Source: Burkholderiales bacterium 70-64 (GTDB lineage: Bacteria > Pseudomonadota > Gammaproteobacteria > Burkholderiales > Burkholderiaceae_E). From it: DNA of 64,000 nucleotides. The position numbers and the translations under genes are program-made. This document shows, piece by piece, positions 35,325 through 44,626 of this stretch (position 1 is its first letter; each line of letters begins with the position of its first letter). The stretch is taken from positions 124,001 to 188,000 of the forward strand of contig MKUQ01000014.1 in assembly GCA_001898645.1 (NCBI GenBank), in the 5' to 3' direction. The notes beneath the pieces were generated by a model. That model did no database searches, was not told where the DNA came from, and worked only from the letters and a program-made list of their open reading frames with translations.

Positions 35325-37982
35325 ATGCCGGCGGTGCGCCGTGCGGCAATCATCGCGAAGCGGCTTCAGGGCATCTTAGCCGGGGGCGCGCTATCCCTCA
35401 CGCTGGCGGTCGTGGCGGCCAACCTGCTCGCCTGGCAGGTGCTGAACTGGCCTGCCGAGGCGCCCGACTTCCACGGCCGCGTGGCGGGCATGGCCTACAA
35501 CGCCTTCCAGCGCTGGGACGATCCGGCCAGGCGCAGGTATCCGTCGGCCGACGAGATCGACGCCGACCTGTCGCTGCTCTCGCACTACACGCGCACGCTG
35601 CGCACGTACAGCTCGAGCGAGTTCCCGCAGCTGCCCGCGCTGGCGCAGCGCCACGGCCTGCACCTCACGGCGGGCGTATGGCTGGACCGGCGCATGCTCA
35701 ACAACCGGCGCGAGATCGAGGCGGTGAAGGTCGCCGTGCGCGAGCATCCCAACATCGACCGCGTGATCGCCGGCAACGAGTCGCTGCTGCGCGGCGACCT
35801 CACCGAGCGCGAGCTCGTCCTCTACCTGAACGAGCTGCGCAAGGCGATCGACCTGCCGGTGTCCACCGCCGAGCCGTGGCACATCTGGATGCGCTATCCC
35901 GAGCTGGCGCGCCACGTCGACTTCATCACCGTCCACCTGCTGCCCTACTGGGAGGGGGTACCCGCCGACGAGGCGCTCGACTACCTGCTGCAGCGGCTCG
36001 ACCAGCTCGGGCGCCGCTTCCCCGGCAAGCCGATCGTCATCGGCGAGGTCGGCTGGCCCAGCCGCGGCGATCGCTACGAGGGCGCCTCGCCGGGCCCGGT
36101 GGTGCAGGCGCAGTTCGTGCGCGACTTCCTGGCGACGGCAAGGGCGCATTCGCTCGACTACTTCCTGATGGAGGCCGTCGACCAGCCCTGGAAGCGCGCC
36201 GGCGAGGGCCGCGTGGGCGCCTATTGGGGCATGTTCGAGGCCGATCGCAAGCCGAAGTTCGCCCTGAGCGGCCCCATCACCGGCGACCCGAACTGGCCCC
36301 CCAAGGCGCTCGCGGCCTCGCTGCTGGCCTTCGTGCCCATCCTGTGGTTCTGTACGGCGTTCCGCCGCATGCGCCTGGCCAGCCGGACGCTGTTCGCCGG
36401 CCTGATCCAGTCCGTGGCGTCGCTGCTGGTGTGGCTGGTGGCCTTGCCGTTCGAGTTCTACCTGCGGCCGATCGACTGGGCGGCGCTGCTCGTGCTCTCG
36501 CCCTCGCTGCTGATGATGGCGGCGATCCTGCTGGCCAACGGCTTCGAGTTCGCCGAGATGTTCTGGCCCGGCAACCTGCGGCGCCGCTTCGCGCCCAGGC
36601 CGCTGGCCGCCGGCGCGCGCCAGCCGCGCGTATCGATCCACCTGGCGTGCTGCAACGAGCCGCCCGACATGGTGATCGCCACCCTCGAGAGCCTGGCGCG
36701 GCTGAACTACGACAACTACGAAGTGCTGGTGATCGACAACAACACGCGCGACGAGGCCCTGTGGCGGCCGGTCCAGGCGCACGTCGCGAGAATGGGCGCG
36801 CGCTTCCGCTTCTTCCACCTGCCGAGCTGGCCGGGGTTCAAGGCCGGCGCGCTGAACTATGCGCTGGCGCAGACCGATCCGCACGCCGAGGTGATCGGCG
36901 TCGTCGACGCCGACTACGTCGTGCACCGCGACTGGCTGCGCGCGCTGGTGGGCCACTTCGACGACGCGAAGGTCGCGGTGGTGCAGGCGCCCCAGGCGCA
37001 CCGCGCGTGGCAGCGGCAGCCGCTGCGGCGCATGATGAACTACGAGTACGACGGCTTCTTCCGCATCGGCATGCACCACCGCAACGAGCGCGATGCGATC
37101 ATCCAGCACGGCACCATGACGCTGATCCGTGCGCAGGCCCTGCACCGGCACGGCCGCTGGGCCGAGTGGACCATCTGCGAGGACGCCGAGCTGGGCCTGC
37201 GCCTGATGAACGCCGGGCTGTCGACGATCTACGTCGATCGCGTGATGGGCGAGGGCCTGACGCCCGACGACTTCGCCGCGTTTCGCAAGCAGCGCCGGCG
37301 CTGGGCCCAGGGCGGGATGCAGATCATGGTGGGTCATTGGCGCGCGCTGGTGTCCGGCCAGGCGCTGAGCCCTGGCCAGCGCTATCACTTCCTCGCCGGC
37401 TGGCTGCCGTGGCTGGGCGATGCGCTGCACCTGGTGTTCGCCTTCGGGGCGATGTTCTGGACCCTGGCGGTGATCGCCGCCCCGCGCTATTTCAGCCTGC
37501 CGATCCCGCTGTTCATGGTGCCGCTGTTCGTGTTCTTCGCCGGGCGGGCGCTGTTCGGGCCGCTGCTGTATGCGCGGCGCGTGCGCTGCGCCGGCATCGA
37601 CATCGCCGGCTCGGCGCTGGCCGGCATGGGGCTCTCGCACGCCATCGCGCGCGGCATCTTCAGCGGCCTGGTGCTGCGGGGCGGCGTCTTCGAGATCACC
37701 CGCAAGGGCAGCGCAGCGGCGGGCGCGGCGCGCCCGGGCAGCGGCTACGGCGCGGTGCGCGAGGAGGCCTTCCTGCTGGCCGGGCTGGTCGCCTGCATGG
37801 CGGGCATGGCGCTGTCCGATGCGCCCGACCGCATCGAGTCGGCGATGTGGATGACGATTCTTGCACTGCAGGCGCTGCCCTACGCGGCGGCCCTGGCGTG
37901 CACCGCGCTGTCGCGACTGCCCGAACATGCCGGCGATGCCTCGGTGCCCGGCGGCCACGGTGCGCTGACGGCCGCGGGCTGA
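35325..37982 (+). CDS. ndvB: NdvB-like GH17-GT2 beta-(1,3)-glucan synthase
   Basis: A fusion enzyme of about 885 residues. An N-terminal anchor (16-40) is followed by a periplasmic GH17 domain with E152 (VIAGNESLLRG) and E241 (VIGEVGWPSRG), membrane helices (330-405), then a family 2 glycosyltransferase with DAD at 528-530, ED at 619-620 and QRRRW at 656-660, and further helices. The same domain order is known in Pseudomonas NdvB, where the GH17 part acts as a transglycosylase and the GT2 part makes cyclic or linear beta-1,3-glucan. ATG 35325 follows a GAGGA site; 35307 and 35271 are alternatives. Confidence 0.88.
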   Translation: MPAVRRAAIIAKRLQGILAGGALSLTLAVVAANLLAWQVLNWPAEAPDFHGRVAGMAYNAFQRWDDPARRRYPSADEIDADLSLLSHYTRTLRTYSSSEFPQLPALAQRHGLHLTAGVWLDRRMLNNRREIEAVKVAVREHPNIDRVIAGNESLLRGDLTERELVLYLNELRKAIDLPVSTAEPWHIWMRYPELARHVDFITVHLLPYWEGVPADEALDYLLQRLDQLGRRFPGKPIVIGEVGWPSRGDRYEGASPGPVVQAQFVRDFLATARAHSLDYFLMEAVDQPWKRAGEGRVGAYWGMFEADRKPKFALSGPITGDPNWPPKALAASLLAFVPILWFCTAFRRMRLASRTLFAGLIQSVASLLVWLVALPFEFYLRPIDWAALLVLSPSLLMMAAILLANGFEFAEMFWPGNLRRRFAPRPLAAGARQPRVSIHLACCNEPPDMVIATLESLARLNYDNYEVLVIDNNTRDEALWRPVQAHVARMGARFRFFHLPSWPGFKAGALNYALAQTDPHAEVIGVVDADYVVHRDWLRALVGHFDDAKVAVVQAPQAHRAWQRQPLRRMMNYEYDGFFRIGMHHRNERDAIIQHGTMTLIRAQALHRHGRWAEWTICEDAELGLRLMNAGLSTIYVDRVMGEGLTPDDFAAFRKQRRRWAQGGMQIMVGHWRALVSGQALSPGQRYHFLAGWLPWLGDALHLVFAFGAMFWTLAVIAAPRYFSLPIPLFMVPLFVFFAGRALFGPLLYARRVRCAGIDIAGSALAGMGLSHAIARGIFSGLVLRGGVFEITRKGSAAAGAARPGSGYGAVREEAFLLAGLVACMAGMALSDAPDRIESAMWMTILALQALPYAAALACTALSRLPEHAGDASVPGGHGALTAAG

Positions 37983-38033
37983 GAACCACGCCGATCCGGG
38001 CGGGGTCGGTCCCACCCGACGAGGCGCCGGCGC

Positions 38034-38039
38034 TACAAT
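38034..38039 (+). promoter_or_regulatory. Possible -10 element of the gshA operon
   Basis: TACAAT, one of the few AT-rich hexamers in the 83-base gap before gshA, lies 27 bases before the start codon. The matching -35 position (CCCACC) is poor, so the promoter may be weak or need an activator. Confidence 0.4.
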
Positions 38040-38065
38040 CCGCGGACCGTTCAGCCCACCTCGCC

Positions 38066-39358
38066 ATGGTTCCTCACCTCGTCACCGCGATGTCCGTTCC
38101 GCTGCAGGATTTCGAGCGGCGCATCCTCGACGCCACGGCGCGCATCGAACGCTGGTTCCGGCTCGAGTGGCAGGATCACACGCCGCCGTTCTACGCCTCG
38201 GTCGACCTGCGCAATGCCGGCTTCAAGCTCGCGCCGGTCGACACCAACCTGTTCCCGGGCGGCTTCAACAACCTGTCGGCGGAGATGCTGCCGCTGGCGG
38301 TGCAGGCGGCCATGGCGGCGATCGAGAAGTACTGTCCCGACGCGCGCAATCTGCTGCTGATTCCCGAGAGCCACACGCGCAACCGCTGGTACCTGCAGAA
38401 CGTCGAGCGGCTCTCGGCGATCCTGCGCCAGACCGGTCTCAACGTGCGCCTGGGCACGCTCGATCCGGCGGTCACCGCCCCCACCCCGATCGAGACTGCC
38501 GACGGCCCGCAGCTCATCGTCGAGCCGCTGGTGCGCCGCGGCTACCGCGCAGGCCTGCGCGACTTCGATCCGTGCACGATCCTGCTCAACAACGATCTCT
38601 CCTCGGGCATGCCCGAGGTGCTGAAGGACCTGCACGAGCAGGTGCTGCTGCCGCCGCTGCACGCCGGCTGGGCGGTGCGGCGCAAGTCGAAGCACTTTGC
38701 CGCCTATGCCGACGTGGCCAAGCGCTTCGCGCGCGAGCTCGGCATGGATCCGTGGTTGATCAACCCCTACTTCGCACGCTGCGGACGCATCGACTTCCAG
38801 CAGCGCGAGGGCGAGGACTGCCTGGCCACCAACGTCGAGATGCTGCTCAAGCAGATCCGCGCCAAGTACCGCGAGTACGGCATCACCGAGAAGCCGTTCG
38901 TCATCGTGAAGGCCGACGCGGGCACCTACGGCATGGGCGTGATGTCGGTGCACGATCCGGCCGAGGTGCGCGGGCTCAACCGCAAGCAGCGCAACCGCAT
39001 GGCGGTGGTCAAGGAAGGGCTCGAGGTGCACGAGGTCATCCTGCAGGAAGGCGTGCACACCTTCGAGACGGTCAACGGGAGCTATGCCGAGCCGGTGGTC
39101 TACATGATCGACCGCTACGTCGTCGGCGGCTTCTACCGCGTGCACGCCGAGCGCTCCAGGGACGAGAACCTCAACGCCCCGGGCATGCAGTTCGTGCCGC
39201 TGCCGTTCGCCGCCAGCTGCCACGTGCCGGACTGCAACGCGTCGCTCGAGCACGCGCCCAACCGCTTCTACGTCTACGGCGTGGTGGCGCGCCTGGCGCT
39301 GCTGGCGGCCGCCATCGAGCTCGAGCAGACCGACCCCGACCCGTCGCGCTACGGGTGA
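38066..39358 (+). CDS. gshA: Glutamate-cysteine ligase, proteobacterial GshA type
   Basis: An ATP-dependent ligase of 430 residues making gamma-glutamylcysteine, the first step of glutathione synthesis. It belongs to the class common in betaproteobacteria and Xanthomonadaceae that is unrelated in length to the E. coli enzyme (about 430 instead of 518). Recognised blocks include VDTNLFPGGFNNL, FVIVKADAGTYGMGV and EGVHTFETVNG. An ATG at 38090 beginning MSVPLQDFERRI is an alternative start. gshB follows 22 bases later. Confidence 0.9.
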   Translation: MVPHLVTAMSVPLQDFERRILDATARIERWFRLEWQDHTPPFYASVDLRNAGFKLAPVDTNLFPGGFNNLSAEMLPLAVQAAMAAIEKYCPDARNLLLIPESHTRNRWYLQNVERLSAILRQTGLNVRLGTLDPAVTAPTPIETADGPQLIVEPLVRRGYRAGLRDFDPCTILLNNDLSSGMPEVLKDLHEQVLLPPLHAGWAVRRKSKHFAAYADVAKRFARELGMDPWLINPYFARCGRIDFQQREGEDCLATNVEMLLKQIRAKYREYGITEKPFVIVKADAGTYGMGVMSVHDPAEVRGLNRKQRNRMAVVKEGLEVHEVILQEGVHTFETVNGSYAEPVVYMIDRYVVGGFYRVHAERSRDENLNAPGMQFVPLPFAASCHVPDCNASLEHAPNRFYVYGVVARLALLAAAIELEQTDPDPSRYG

Positions 39359-39380
39359 CCCGCCACCGACCGGAGACCCG

Positions 39381-40343
39381 ATGCCGATGCGCCTGCTGGT
39401 GATCCTCGATCCGCTGCCGCTCATCAAGACCTACAAGGATTCCACCTACGCGATGATGGTCGAGGCGGCCGCGCGCGGGCACGAGCTGTTCGTGTGCGAG
39501 CAGCACGAGCTCTCGCTGGCCGGCGGGCGCACCATGGCGCGCGTGCATCCCCTGCGGCTGGTCGAGGCCGGCGCCGCGGGCGCCGCGTCGTGGTACGCGC
39601 TGGGCGAGCCGCGCCACGAGCCGGTGGCTGATTTCGGCGCGGTTCTGATGCGCAAGGACCCGCCGTTCGACATGGAGTACGTGTTCTCCACCTACCTCCT
39701 CGAGCATGCGGTGCGGCTGGGCGCGCGCGTGTTCAACGACCCGCTGGCCATCCGCAGCCACAACGAGAAGCTGTCGATCGCCGAGTTCCCGCAGTTCGCC
39801 GCGCCCACCCTGGTCACGCGCTCGGCCGACGAGCTGCGCGCCTTCGTCGAGGAGCACGACGAGGCGGTGTTCAAGCTGCTCGACGGCATGGGCGGCACGT
39901 CGGTGTTTCGCGCCAAGCGCGGCGATCCGAACATGTCGGTGATCATCGAGACGCTCAACCAGTTCGGTGCGCGCACGGTGATGGCGCAGCGCTTCCTGCC
40001 CGAGATCGCCGAGGGCGACAAGCGGGTGCTGCTGATCGGCGGCAAGGTGGTGCCGTGGTGCCTGGCGCGCATCCCCAAGGACGGCGAGTTCCGCGGCAAC
40101 CTCGCCGCCGGCGGGCGCGGGGTGGCGCGGGCGCTGTCGGCGCGCGACCGCGAGATCGCCGAGGCACTCGCCCCGGTGCTGGCCGCGCGCGGCCTGCTGC
40201 TGGTCGGGCTCGACCTGATCGGCGACTGCATCACCGAGATCAACGTCACCAGCCCGACCTGCTTCCAGGAGATCCGCCAGCAGACCGGCTACGACGTCGC
40301 CGCGCTGTTCGTCGACGAGCTCGAGGCGGCCTGCGCGCGATGA
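39381..40343 (+). CDS. gshB: Glutathione synthetase
   Basis: ATP-grasp enzyme of 320 residues that adds glycine to gamma-glutamylcysteine. The start MRLLVILDPLPLIKTYKDSTYAMM, the ATP-grasp lid VFKLLDGMGGTSVFR and the C-terminal EINVTSPTCFQEI are diagnostic. Length fits (about 315). The CGGAGACCCG ribosome site precedes the ATG. Its stop overlaps the next start as ATGA, tying glutathione synthesis to the PTS regulatory genes, the usual order in Burkholderiales. Confidence 0.95.
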   Translation: MPMRLLVILDPLPLIKTYKDSTYAMMVEAAARGHELFVCEQHELSLAGGRTMARVHPLRLVEAGAAGAASWYALGEPRHEPVADFGAVLMRKDPPFDMEYVFSTYLLEHAVRLGARVFNDPLAIRSHNEKLSIAEFPQFAAPTLVTRSADELRAFVEEHDEAVFKLLDGMGGTSVFRAKRGDPNMSVIIETLNQFGARTVMAQRFLPEIAEGDKRVLLIGGKVVPWCLARIPKDGEFRGNLAAGGRGVARALSARDREIAEALAPVLAARGLLLVGLDLIGDCITEINVTSPTCFQEIRQQTGYDVAALFVDELEAACAR

Positions 40344-40726
40344 TCGGCATCCTGGTCGTGTCGCACGAGCCGCTGGGCACGGCGCTCATCCAGTGCACGC
40401 GGCACATCTACGGCGCGCTGCCGCCGCAGGTCGCCGCGCTCGACGTGATCCCCGATGAGGACCCCGAGCGGGCGTTCGAGGCCGCGCGCGAGCTGCTCGC
40501 CTGCATCAACGACGGCAGCGGCGCCGTCGTGTTCACCGACCTGTACGGCGCCACGCCATCGCGGGTGGCGATGCGCCTGGCCGCGCCGGGGCGCGTCGCG
40601 GTGCTGGCCGGCGTCAACCTGCCGATGCTGGTGAAGGCGATCGGCAACCGCCGCATGCCGGTGGACGAGCTGGGCGCGCTGCTGGTCGAGAGCGGCAAGC
40701 GGGCGATCTGCCATGCCCACGAGTGA
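40340..40726 (+). CDS. ManX-type PTS EIIA component
   Basis: A 128-residue protein resembling the EIIA domain of the mannose PTS family. The likely phosphorylated histidine is H9 in GILVVSHEPLG, and the nucleotide-like fold continues with VVFTDLYGATPSRVAMRL. No EIIB or EIIC sugar permease is nearby, so it probably relays phosphate for regulation rather than sugar uptake, as proposed for the incomplete PTS of other betaproteobacteria. It overlaps gshB by four bases and ptsH by 14 bases. Confidence 0.88.
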   Translation: MIGILVVSHEPLGTALIQCTRHIYGALPPQVAALDVIPDEDPERAFEAARELLACINDGSGAVVFTDLYGATPSRVAMRLAAPGRVAVLAGVNLPMLVKAIGNRRMPVDELGALLVESGKRAICHAHE

Positions 40727-40979
40727 GGTGCTGGTCGTCAACCGCCTCGGCCTGCACGCGCGGCCGTCGGCGAAGCTCACCGCCACCGCCTCGAAGTACA
40801 AGTCCGAGATCTGGATCAGCAAGAACGCCCGGCGCGTCAATGCCAAGAGCATAATGGGCGTCATGATGCTGGCCGCGGCCAAGGGCAGCACGCTGGTCAT
40901 CGAGGCCCACGGCCCCGACGAGCAGGAAGCGCTCGACGCCCTCCGGCAGTTGATCGAATCCGGCTTCGGCGAGGACTGA
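40713..40979 (+). CDS. ptsH: HPr phosphocarrier protein
   Basis: The 88-residue phosphocarrier that moves phosphate from EI to EIIA. H15 in LGLHARPSAK is the phosphorylated histidine and S46 in NAKSIMGVMML is the site of regulatory HPr kinase in bacteria that have it. The start overlaps the EIIA gene by 14 bases. In related genomes ptsI follows directly; here an acyl-CoA ligase gene is inserted two bases after the stop. Confidence 0.95.
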   Translation: MPTSEVLVVNRLGLHARPSAKLTATASKYKSEIWISKNARRVNAKSIMGVMMLAAAKGSTLVIEAHGPDEQEALDALRQLIESGFGED

Positions 40980-40981
40980 CC

Positions 40982-42679
40982 ATGTCGCCTACCGACGGCT
41001 TCCTGCGCGCGCGCGACCTCCTTCTCGCGCATCGTTCCGACTACCAGCGGGCCTTCGAGGAATTCGAATGGCCGCAGCTGCCCGAGTTCAACTGGGCGCT
41101 CGACTACTTCGACGTGCAGGCGGCGGCTGCCCCCGATCGCCCGGCATTGTGGATCGTCGAGGACGACGGCCGCGAGCGGTGCGTCGCCTGGGCCGCCATG
41201 CGCGAGCGCTCGGATCGCGCCGCGAGCTTCCTGCGCGCGCTCGGCGTGCGTCGCGGCGATCCGGTGCTGGTCATGCTGCCCAACGTGGTCGCCCTGTGGG
41301 AGATCACCCTGGCGGTGATGAAGCTGGGCGCGGTGCTCAGCCCGGCCACCACGCTGCTGTCCACCGCCGACCTCGCCGACCGCATCGCGCGCGGCGGCAT
41401 GCGCTGCGTGATCGCCGAGCCGGCGGGCATCGCGAAGTTCGGCGCGGCGGCCGAGGCCTGCCTGCGCGTCGTGGTCGGCGGCGAGGCGCCGGGCTGGACC
41501 TCGTACGCGGGCGTCGATGCGGCCGACGCCGCGTTCCGCCCCGACGGCCCGACCCGGCGCGACGATCCGTTCCTGCTCTACTTCACCTCGGGCACCACCG
41601 CCAAGCCGAAGATGGTGCTGCACACGCACCAGAGCTACCCGGTGGGGCACCTGTCCACCATGTACTGGATCGGCCTCAAGCCCGCCGGCGTGCACTGGAA
41701 CATCAGCTCGCCGGGCTGGGCCAAGCACGCCTGGAGCTGCGTGTTCGCGCCCTGGAACGCCGGCGCCACGGTGTTCGTGCTCAATCAGGCGCGCTTCGAT
41801 GCGCGGCGCACCATCGAGGCGCTCGGGCGTTTCGGCGTCAACACGCTGTGCGCGCCGCCCACGGTGTGGCGCGCGCTGATCCTCGAAGACCTGGGCGCCC
41901 GGCCGGCCGGGCTCGAGGAGCTGCTCAGCGCCGGCGAGCCGCTCAACCCCGAGGTGATCGCGCGCGTGCAGCAGTCCTGGGGGCTCACCATCCGCGACGG
42001 CTACGGCCAGACCGAGACCACCTGCATCATCGGCAACTCGCCCGGCCAGACGGTGCGGCCGGGGTCGATGGGGCGTCCGATGCCCGGCTATCGCGTGGCC
42101 CTGCTCGATCCCGAGGGGAGCGAGTCCGACACCGGCGAGGTGGCGCTCGCGCTGCAGCCCAGGCCGGTCGGGCTGATGGCCGGCTACGCCGGAGACGAGC
42201 AGCGCAACCGCGAGACGCTGGGCGGCGCCTGGTACCGCACCGCCGACGTCGCCAGCCGCGACGCGGACGGCTACTTCTGGTATGTCGGCCGCGCCGACGA
42301 CGTGTTCAAGAGCTCGGACTATCGCATCAGCCCGTTCGAGCTCGAGAGCGTGCTCATCGAGCACGAGGCGGTGGCCGAAGCCGCGGTCGTGCCCAGCCCC
42401 GACCCGAGGCGCCTGGCGGTGCCCAAGGCGTTCGTCACGCTGGCCCCCGGCCATGCGCCGAGCGAGGCGCTGGCGCGCTCCATCCTCGAGTTCGTGGCGG
42501 CGCGCGTGGCGCCCTACCAGCGCGTGCGGCGCCTCGAGTTCGCCGAGCTGCCCAAGACCATCTCGGGCAAGATCCGCCGCGTCGAGCTGCGCGAGCTGGA
42601 GGGCGGCGCGGCGCGCGCCCGGCGTGCCCACGAGTACCGCGAGGAAGACCTGGCCGGGCCGCAGCAGGCCCTAACCTGA
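40982..42679 (+). CDS. AMP-forming acyl-CoA synthetase between ptsH and ptsI
   Basis: A 565-residue member of the adenylate-forming family, activating a carboxylic acid to its CoA thioester. The P-loop-like LLYFTSGTTAKPKMVLHTH (about residue 200), the GYGQTETTCIIGNSPGQ core and the C-terminal acylation lysine in TISGKIRRVELRELEGG (near residue 529) are all present. It looks closest to medium-chain or acetyl/benzoate-type ligases, but I cannot name the acid. The start is only two bases after ptsH. A benzoate-CoA ligase for the box pathway is otherwise missing from the window, but this protein is 25 kb away and not a clear match. Confidence 0.85.
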   Translation: MSPTDGFLRARDLLLAHRSDYQRAFEEFEWPQLPEFNWALDYFDVQAAAAPDRPALWIVEDDGRERCVAWAAMRERSDRAASFLRALGVRRGDPVLVMLPNVVALWEITLAVMKLGAVLSPATTLLSTADLADRIARGGMRCVIAEPAGIAKFGAAAEACLRVVVGGEAPGWTSYAGVDAADAAFRPDGPTRRDDPFLLYFTSGTTAKPKMVLHTHQSYPVGHLSTMYWIGLKPAGVHWNISSPGWAKHAWSCVFAPWNAGATVFVLNQARFDARRTIEALGRFGVNTLCAPPTVWRALILEDLGARPAGLEELLSAGEPLNPEVIARVQQSWGLTIRDGYGQTETTCIIGNSPGQTVRPGSMGRPMPGYRVALLDPEGSESDTGEVALALQPRPVGLMAGYAGDEQRNRETLGGAWYRTADVASRDADGYFWYVGRADDVFKSSDYRISPFELESVLIEHEAVAEAAVVPSPDPRRLAVPKAFVTLAPGHAPSEALARSILEFVAARVAPYQRVRRLEFAELPKTISGKIRRVELRELEGGAARARRAHEYREEDLAGPQQALT

Positions 42680-42723
42680 CCACGACGTCCGTGCGGAGAC
42701 GGCCGGCCCGATACACTGGCGCG

Positions 42724-44436
42724 ATGTTCAGTCTTCACGGCACGGGGATCGGCGGCGGCATCGTGATCGGGCGCGCGCGCGTGCTCGAGTCGCGCAACCG
42801 CGACGTGCCGCACTACCGGCTGCAGCCGTCGCAGGTGATGGGCGAGCAGTCGCGGCTCGAGACCGCGATCGAGGTGGTGAAGGCCGAGCTGTTCGAGCTG
42901 GCCGAGCAGCTGCCCGCCGAGGGCCCGGCCGAGGCGCGCGCGCTGCTCGACGTGCACGGCATGATCCTCGACGACCCGGCGCTCGCCCAGGCCGCGCACG
43001 AGGCGATCCGCGACCACCTGTGGAACGCCGAGTGGGCATTCTCGGCGCAGGCCGGGCATCTGGCGGCCCAGTTCGAGGCCTTCGAGGATGCCTACCTGCG
43101 CGAGCGCGGGCGCGACGTGCAGCAGGTCGCCGAGCGCGTCATGCGCGTGCTGTCCGGATCGAGCACGCGTCCGACGGCGATGTCGGAGCAGGCCATCTTC
43201 GTGGCCGAGGACGTCGCGCCGGCCGACATGCTGTCGCTGCGCGCGGCCATCGGCTTCGGCATCGACCTCGGGGGCGCGACCTCGCACACGGCGATCCTCG
43301 CGCGCAGCATGAACGTGCCCGCGGTGCTGGGCCTGGGCTTCGCCAGCCACCTCATCGTCGACGACGACCACCTCATCCTCGACGGCGAGGCCGGCATCGT
43401 CATCGTGGCGCCCGACGAGACCGTGCTGGCCGAGTACCGCCGCCGCCAGGCCGCGGGCGAGATCGAGCGCGAGCGGCTGAAGTGGCTGCGCAGCGTGCCG
43501 GCGGTGACGCTGGACGGCGTGGCGGTGGAGCTGTATGCCAACATCGAGCGGCCCGAGGAGACCGAGTTCGCCCTGGCGGCCGGCGCCGAGGGCATCGGCC
43601 TGTTCCGCTCCGAGTTCCTGTTCCTGAACCGCCGCAGCCTGCCCGACGAGGAGGAGCAGTTCGAGGCCTACCGCAGCGTGGTCGCGGCGATGGCGGGCCT
43701 GCCGGTGACCATCCGCACGCTCGACGTCGGCGCCGACAAGGCGCTGCCGGCACTGGGGGCGGCCCCGCCGCAGAATCCCGCGCTCGGCCAGCGCGCCATC
43801 CGCTACTGCCTGGCCGAGCCCGAGATCTTCCTGGTGCAGCTGCGCGCCATCCTGCGCGCGTCGGCCTTCGGCCAGACGCGCCTGCTCATTCCCATGCTCG
43901 CGCACAACCACGAGATCGACCAGACCCTGCGGCTGATCGAGTTCGCGCGCATGCAGCTGCGCGACCGCGGGGTCGCGTTCGACGAGGGCCTGCCGGTCGG
44001 CGGCATGATCGAGGTGCCGGCGGCCGCGCTCACCGCGAGCCTGTTCGTGCGCCGGCTCGACTTCCTGTCGATCGGCACCAACGATCTCATCCAGTACACG
44101 CTGGCGATCGATCGCACCGACCACGAGGTCGCCTCGCTGTACGAGCCCTTCCATCCGGCGGTGCTGCGCCTGATCGAGATGACCATCCGCACCGCGCGCC
44201 GGGCCGGCACTCCGGTGGCGGTGTGCGGGCAGATGGCCGGCGACTGGGCGGCGACGCACCTCCTGCTGGGCATGGGGCTCAACCAGTTCTCGATGCATCC
44301 GGCCAGCCTGCTGCGCGTCAAGCAGGAGGTCCTGCGCGCCGACGTGTCGCACCTGGCTCCGCGTGTGGAGCGGCTGCTCGAAAGCGACGACCCGCAGCAG
44401 GTGCGCGCGCTTCTAGGCCGCCTGGTCGAGGATTGA
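42724..44436 (+). CDS. ptsI: Phosphoenolpyruvate-protein phosphotransferase (EI)
   Basis: Enzyme I of the PTS (570 residues), autophosphorylated by PEP and donor to HPr. The active-site histidine is H188 in GGATSHTAILARS, the PEP-binding loop FRSEFLFLNR and the catalytic C in VAVCGQMAGD are present, and the length is normal (about 570-590). The 44-base gap after the acyl-CoA ligase contains a -10-like TACACT (42713-42718), so a second promoter may serve ptsI separately. Together with EIIA and HPr it makes a complete phosphorelay without a sugar permease. Confidence 0.95.
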   Translation: MFSLHGTGIGGGIVIGRARVLESRNRDVPHYRLQPSQVMGEQSRLETAIEVVKAELFELAEQLPAEGPAEARALLDVHGMILDDPALAQAAHEAIRDHLWNAEWAFSAQAGHLAAQFEAFEDAYLRERGRDVQQVAERVMRVLSGSSTRPTAMSEQAIFVAEDVAPADMLSLRAAIGFGIDLGGATSHTAILARSMNVPAVLGLGFASHLIVDDDHLILDGEAGIVIVAPDETVLAEYRRRQAAGEIERERLKWLRSVPAVTLDGVAVELYANIERPEETEFALAAGAEGIGLFRSEFLFLNRRSLPDEEEQFEAYRSVVAAMAGLPVTIRTLDVGADKALPALGAAPPQNPALGQRAIRYCLAEPEIFLVQLRAILRASAFGQTRLLIPMLAHNHEIDQTLRLIEFARMQLRDRGVAFDEGLPVGGMIEVPAAALTASLFVRRLDFLSIGTNDLIQYTLAIDRTDHEVASLYEPFHPAVLRLIEMTIRTARRAGTPVAVCGQMAGDWAATHLLLGMGLNQFSMHPASLLRVKQEVLRADVSHLAPRVERLLESDDPQQVRALLGRLVED

Positions 44437-44447
44437 AGGGGTGATCG

Positions 44448-44612
44448 CTACTGCGGCGCCGCCGAGCAGTGGCCGCCGGAGGCCGCGGCACCCGAACCGG
44501 CGGCGATCAGCGGCGGCTCGGCGAAGCGATCGATGGCTGGAGAGCGGGCGAGGTCCCAGGTCACGAAGGCCGCGAACGAGACCCAGAACAGCAGCTGGAG
44601 GAGGCGCTTCAC
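44448..44612 (-). CDS. Short membrane ORF after the YeeE gene
   Basis: A 54-residue ORF starting at GTG 44612, 14 bases after the YeeE stop. It has a single predicted membrane helix (LLQLLFWVSFAAFVTWDLA) and a short hydrophilic tail with one cysteine near its end (GGHCSAAPQ). It is too short for a family call. Position and orientation suggest it belongs to the thiosulfate module. It may also be a chance ORF. Confidence 0.45.
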   Translation of the reverse strand: MKRLLQLLFWVSFAAFVTWDLARSPAIDRFAEPPLIAAGSGAAASGGHCSAAPQ

Positions 44613-44626
44613 GACTCGTCCAGCGG

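Noticed and set aside
35391-38015. An 874-codon open frame antisense to the ndvB-like gene
   Set aside because: Same third-position GC effect; low-complexity His/Gln/Arg-rich translation without recognisable motifs.
33416-39358. A 1980-codon open frame across the GH17 and GH17-GT2 genes ending in gshA
   Set aside because: Before gshA the translation is Arg/Ala/Gly-rich noise typical of a shadow frame in very GC-rich DNA; only the last 430 codons are a real protein.
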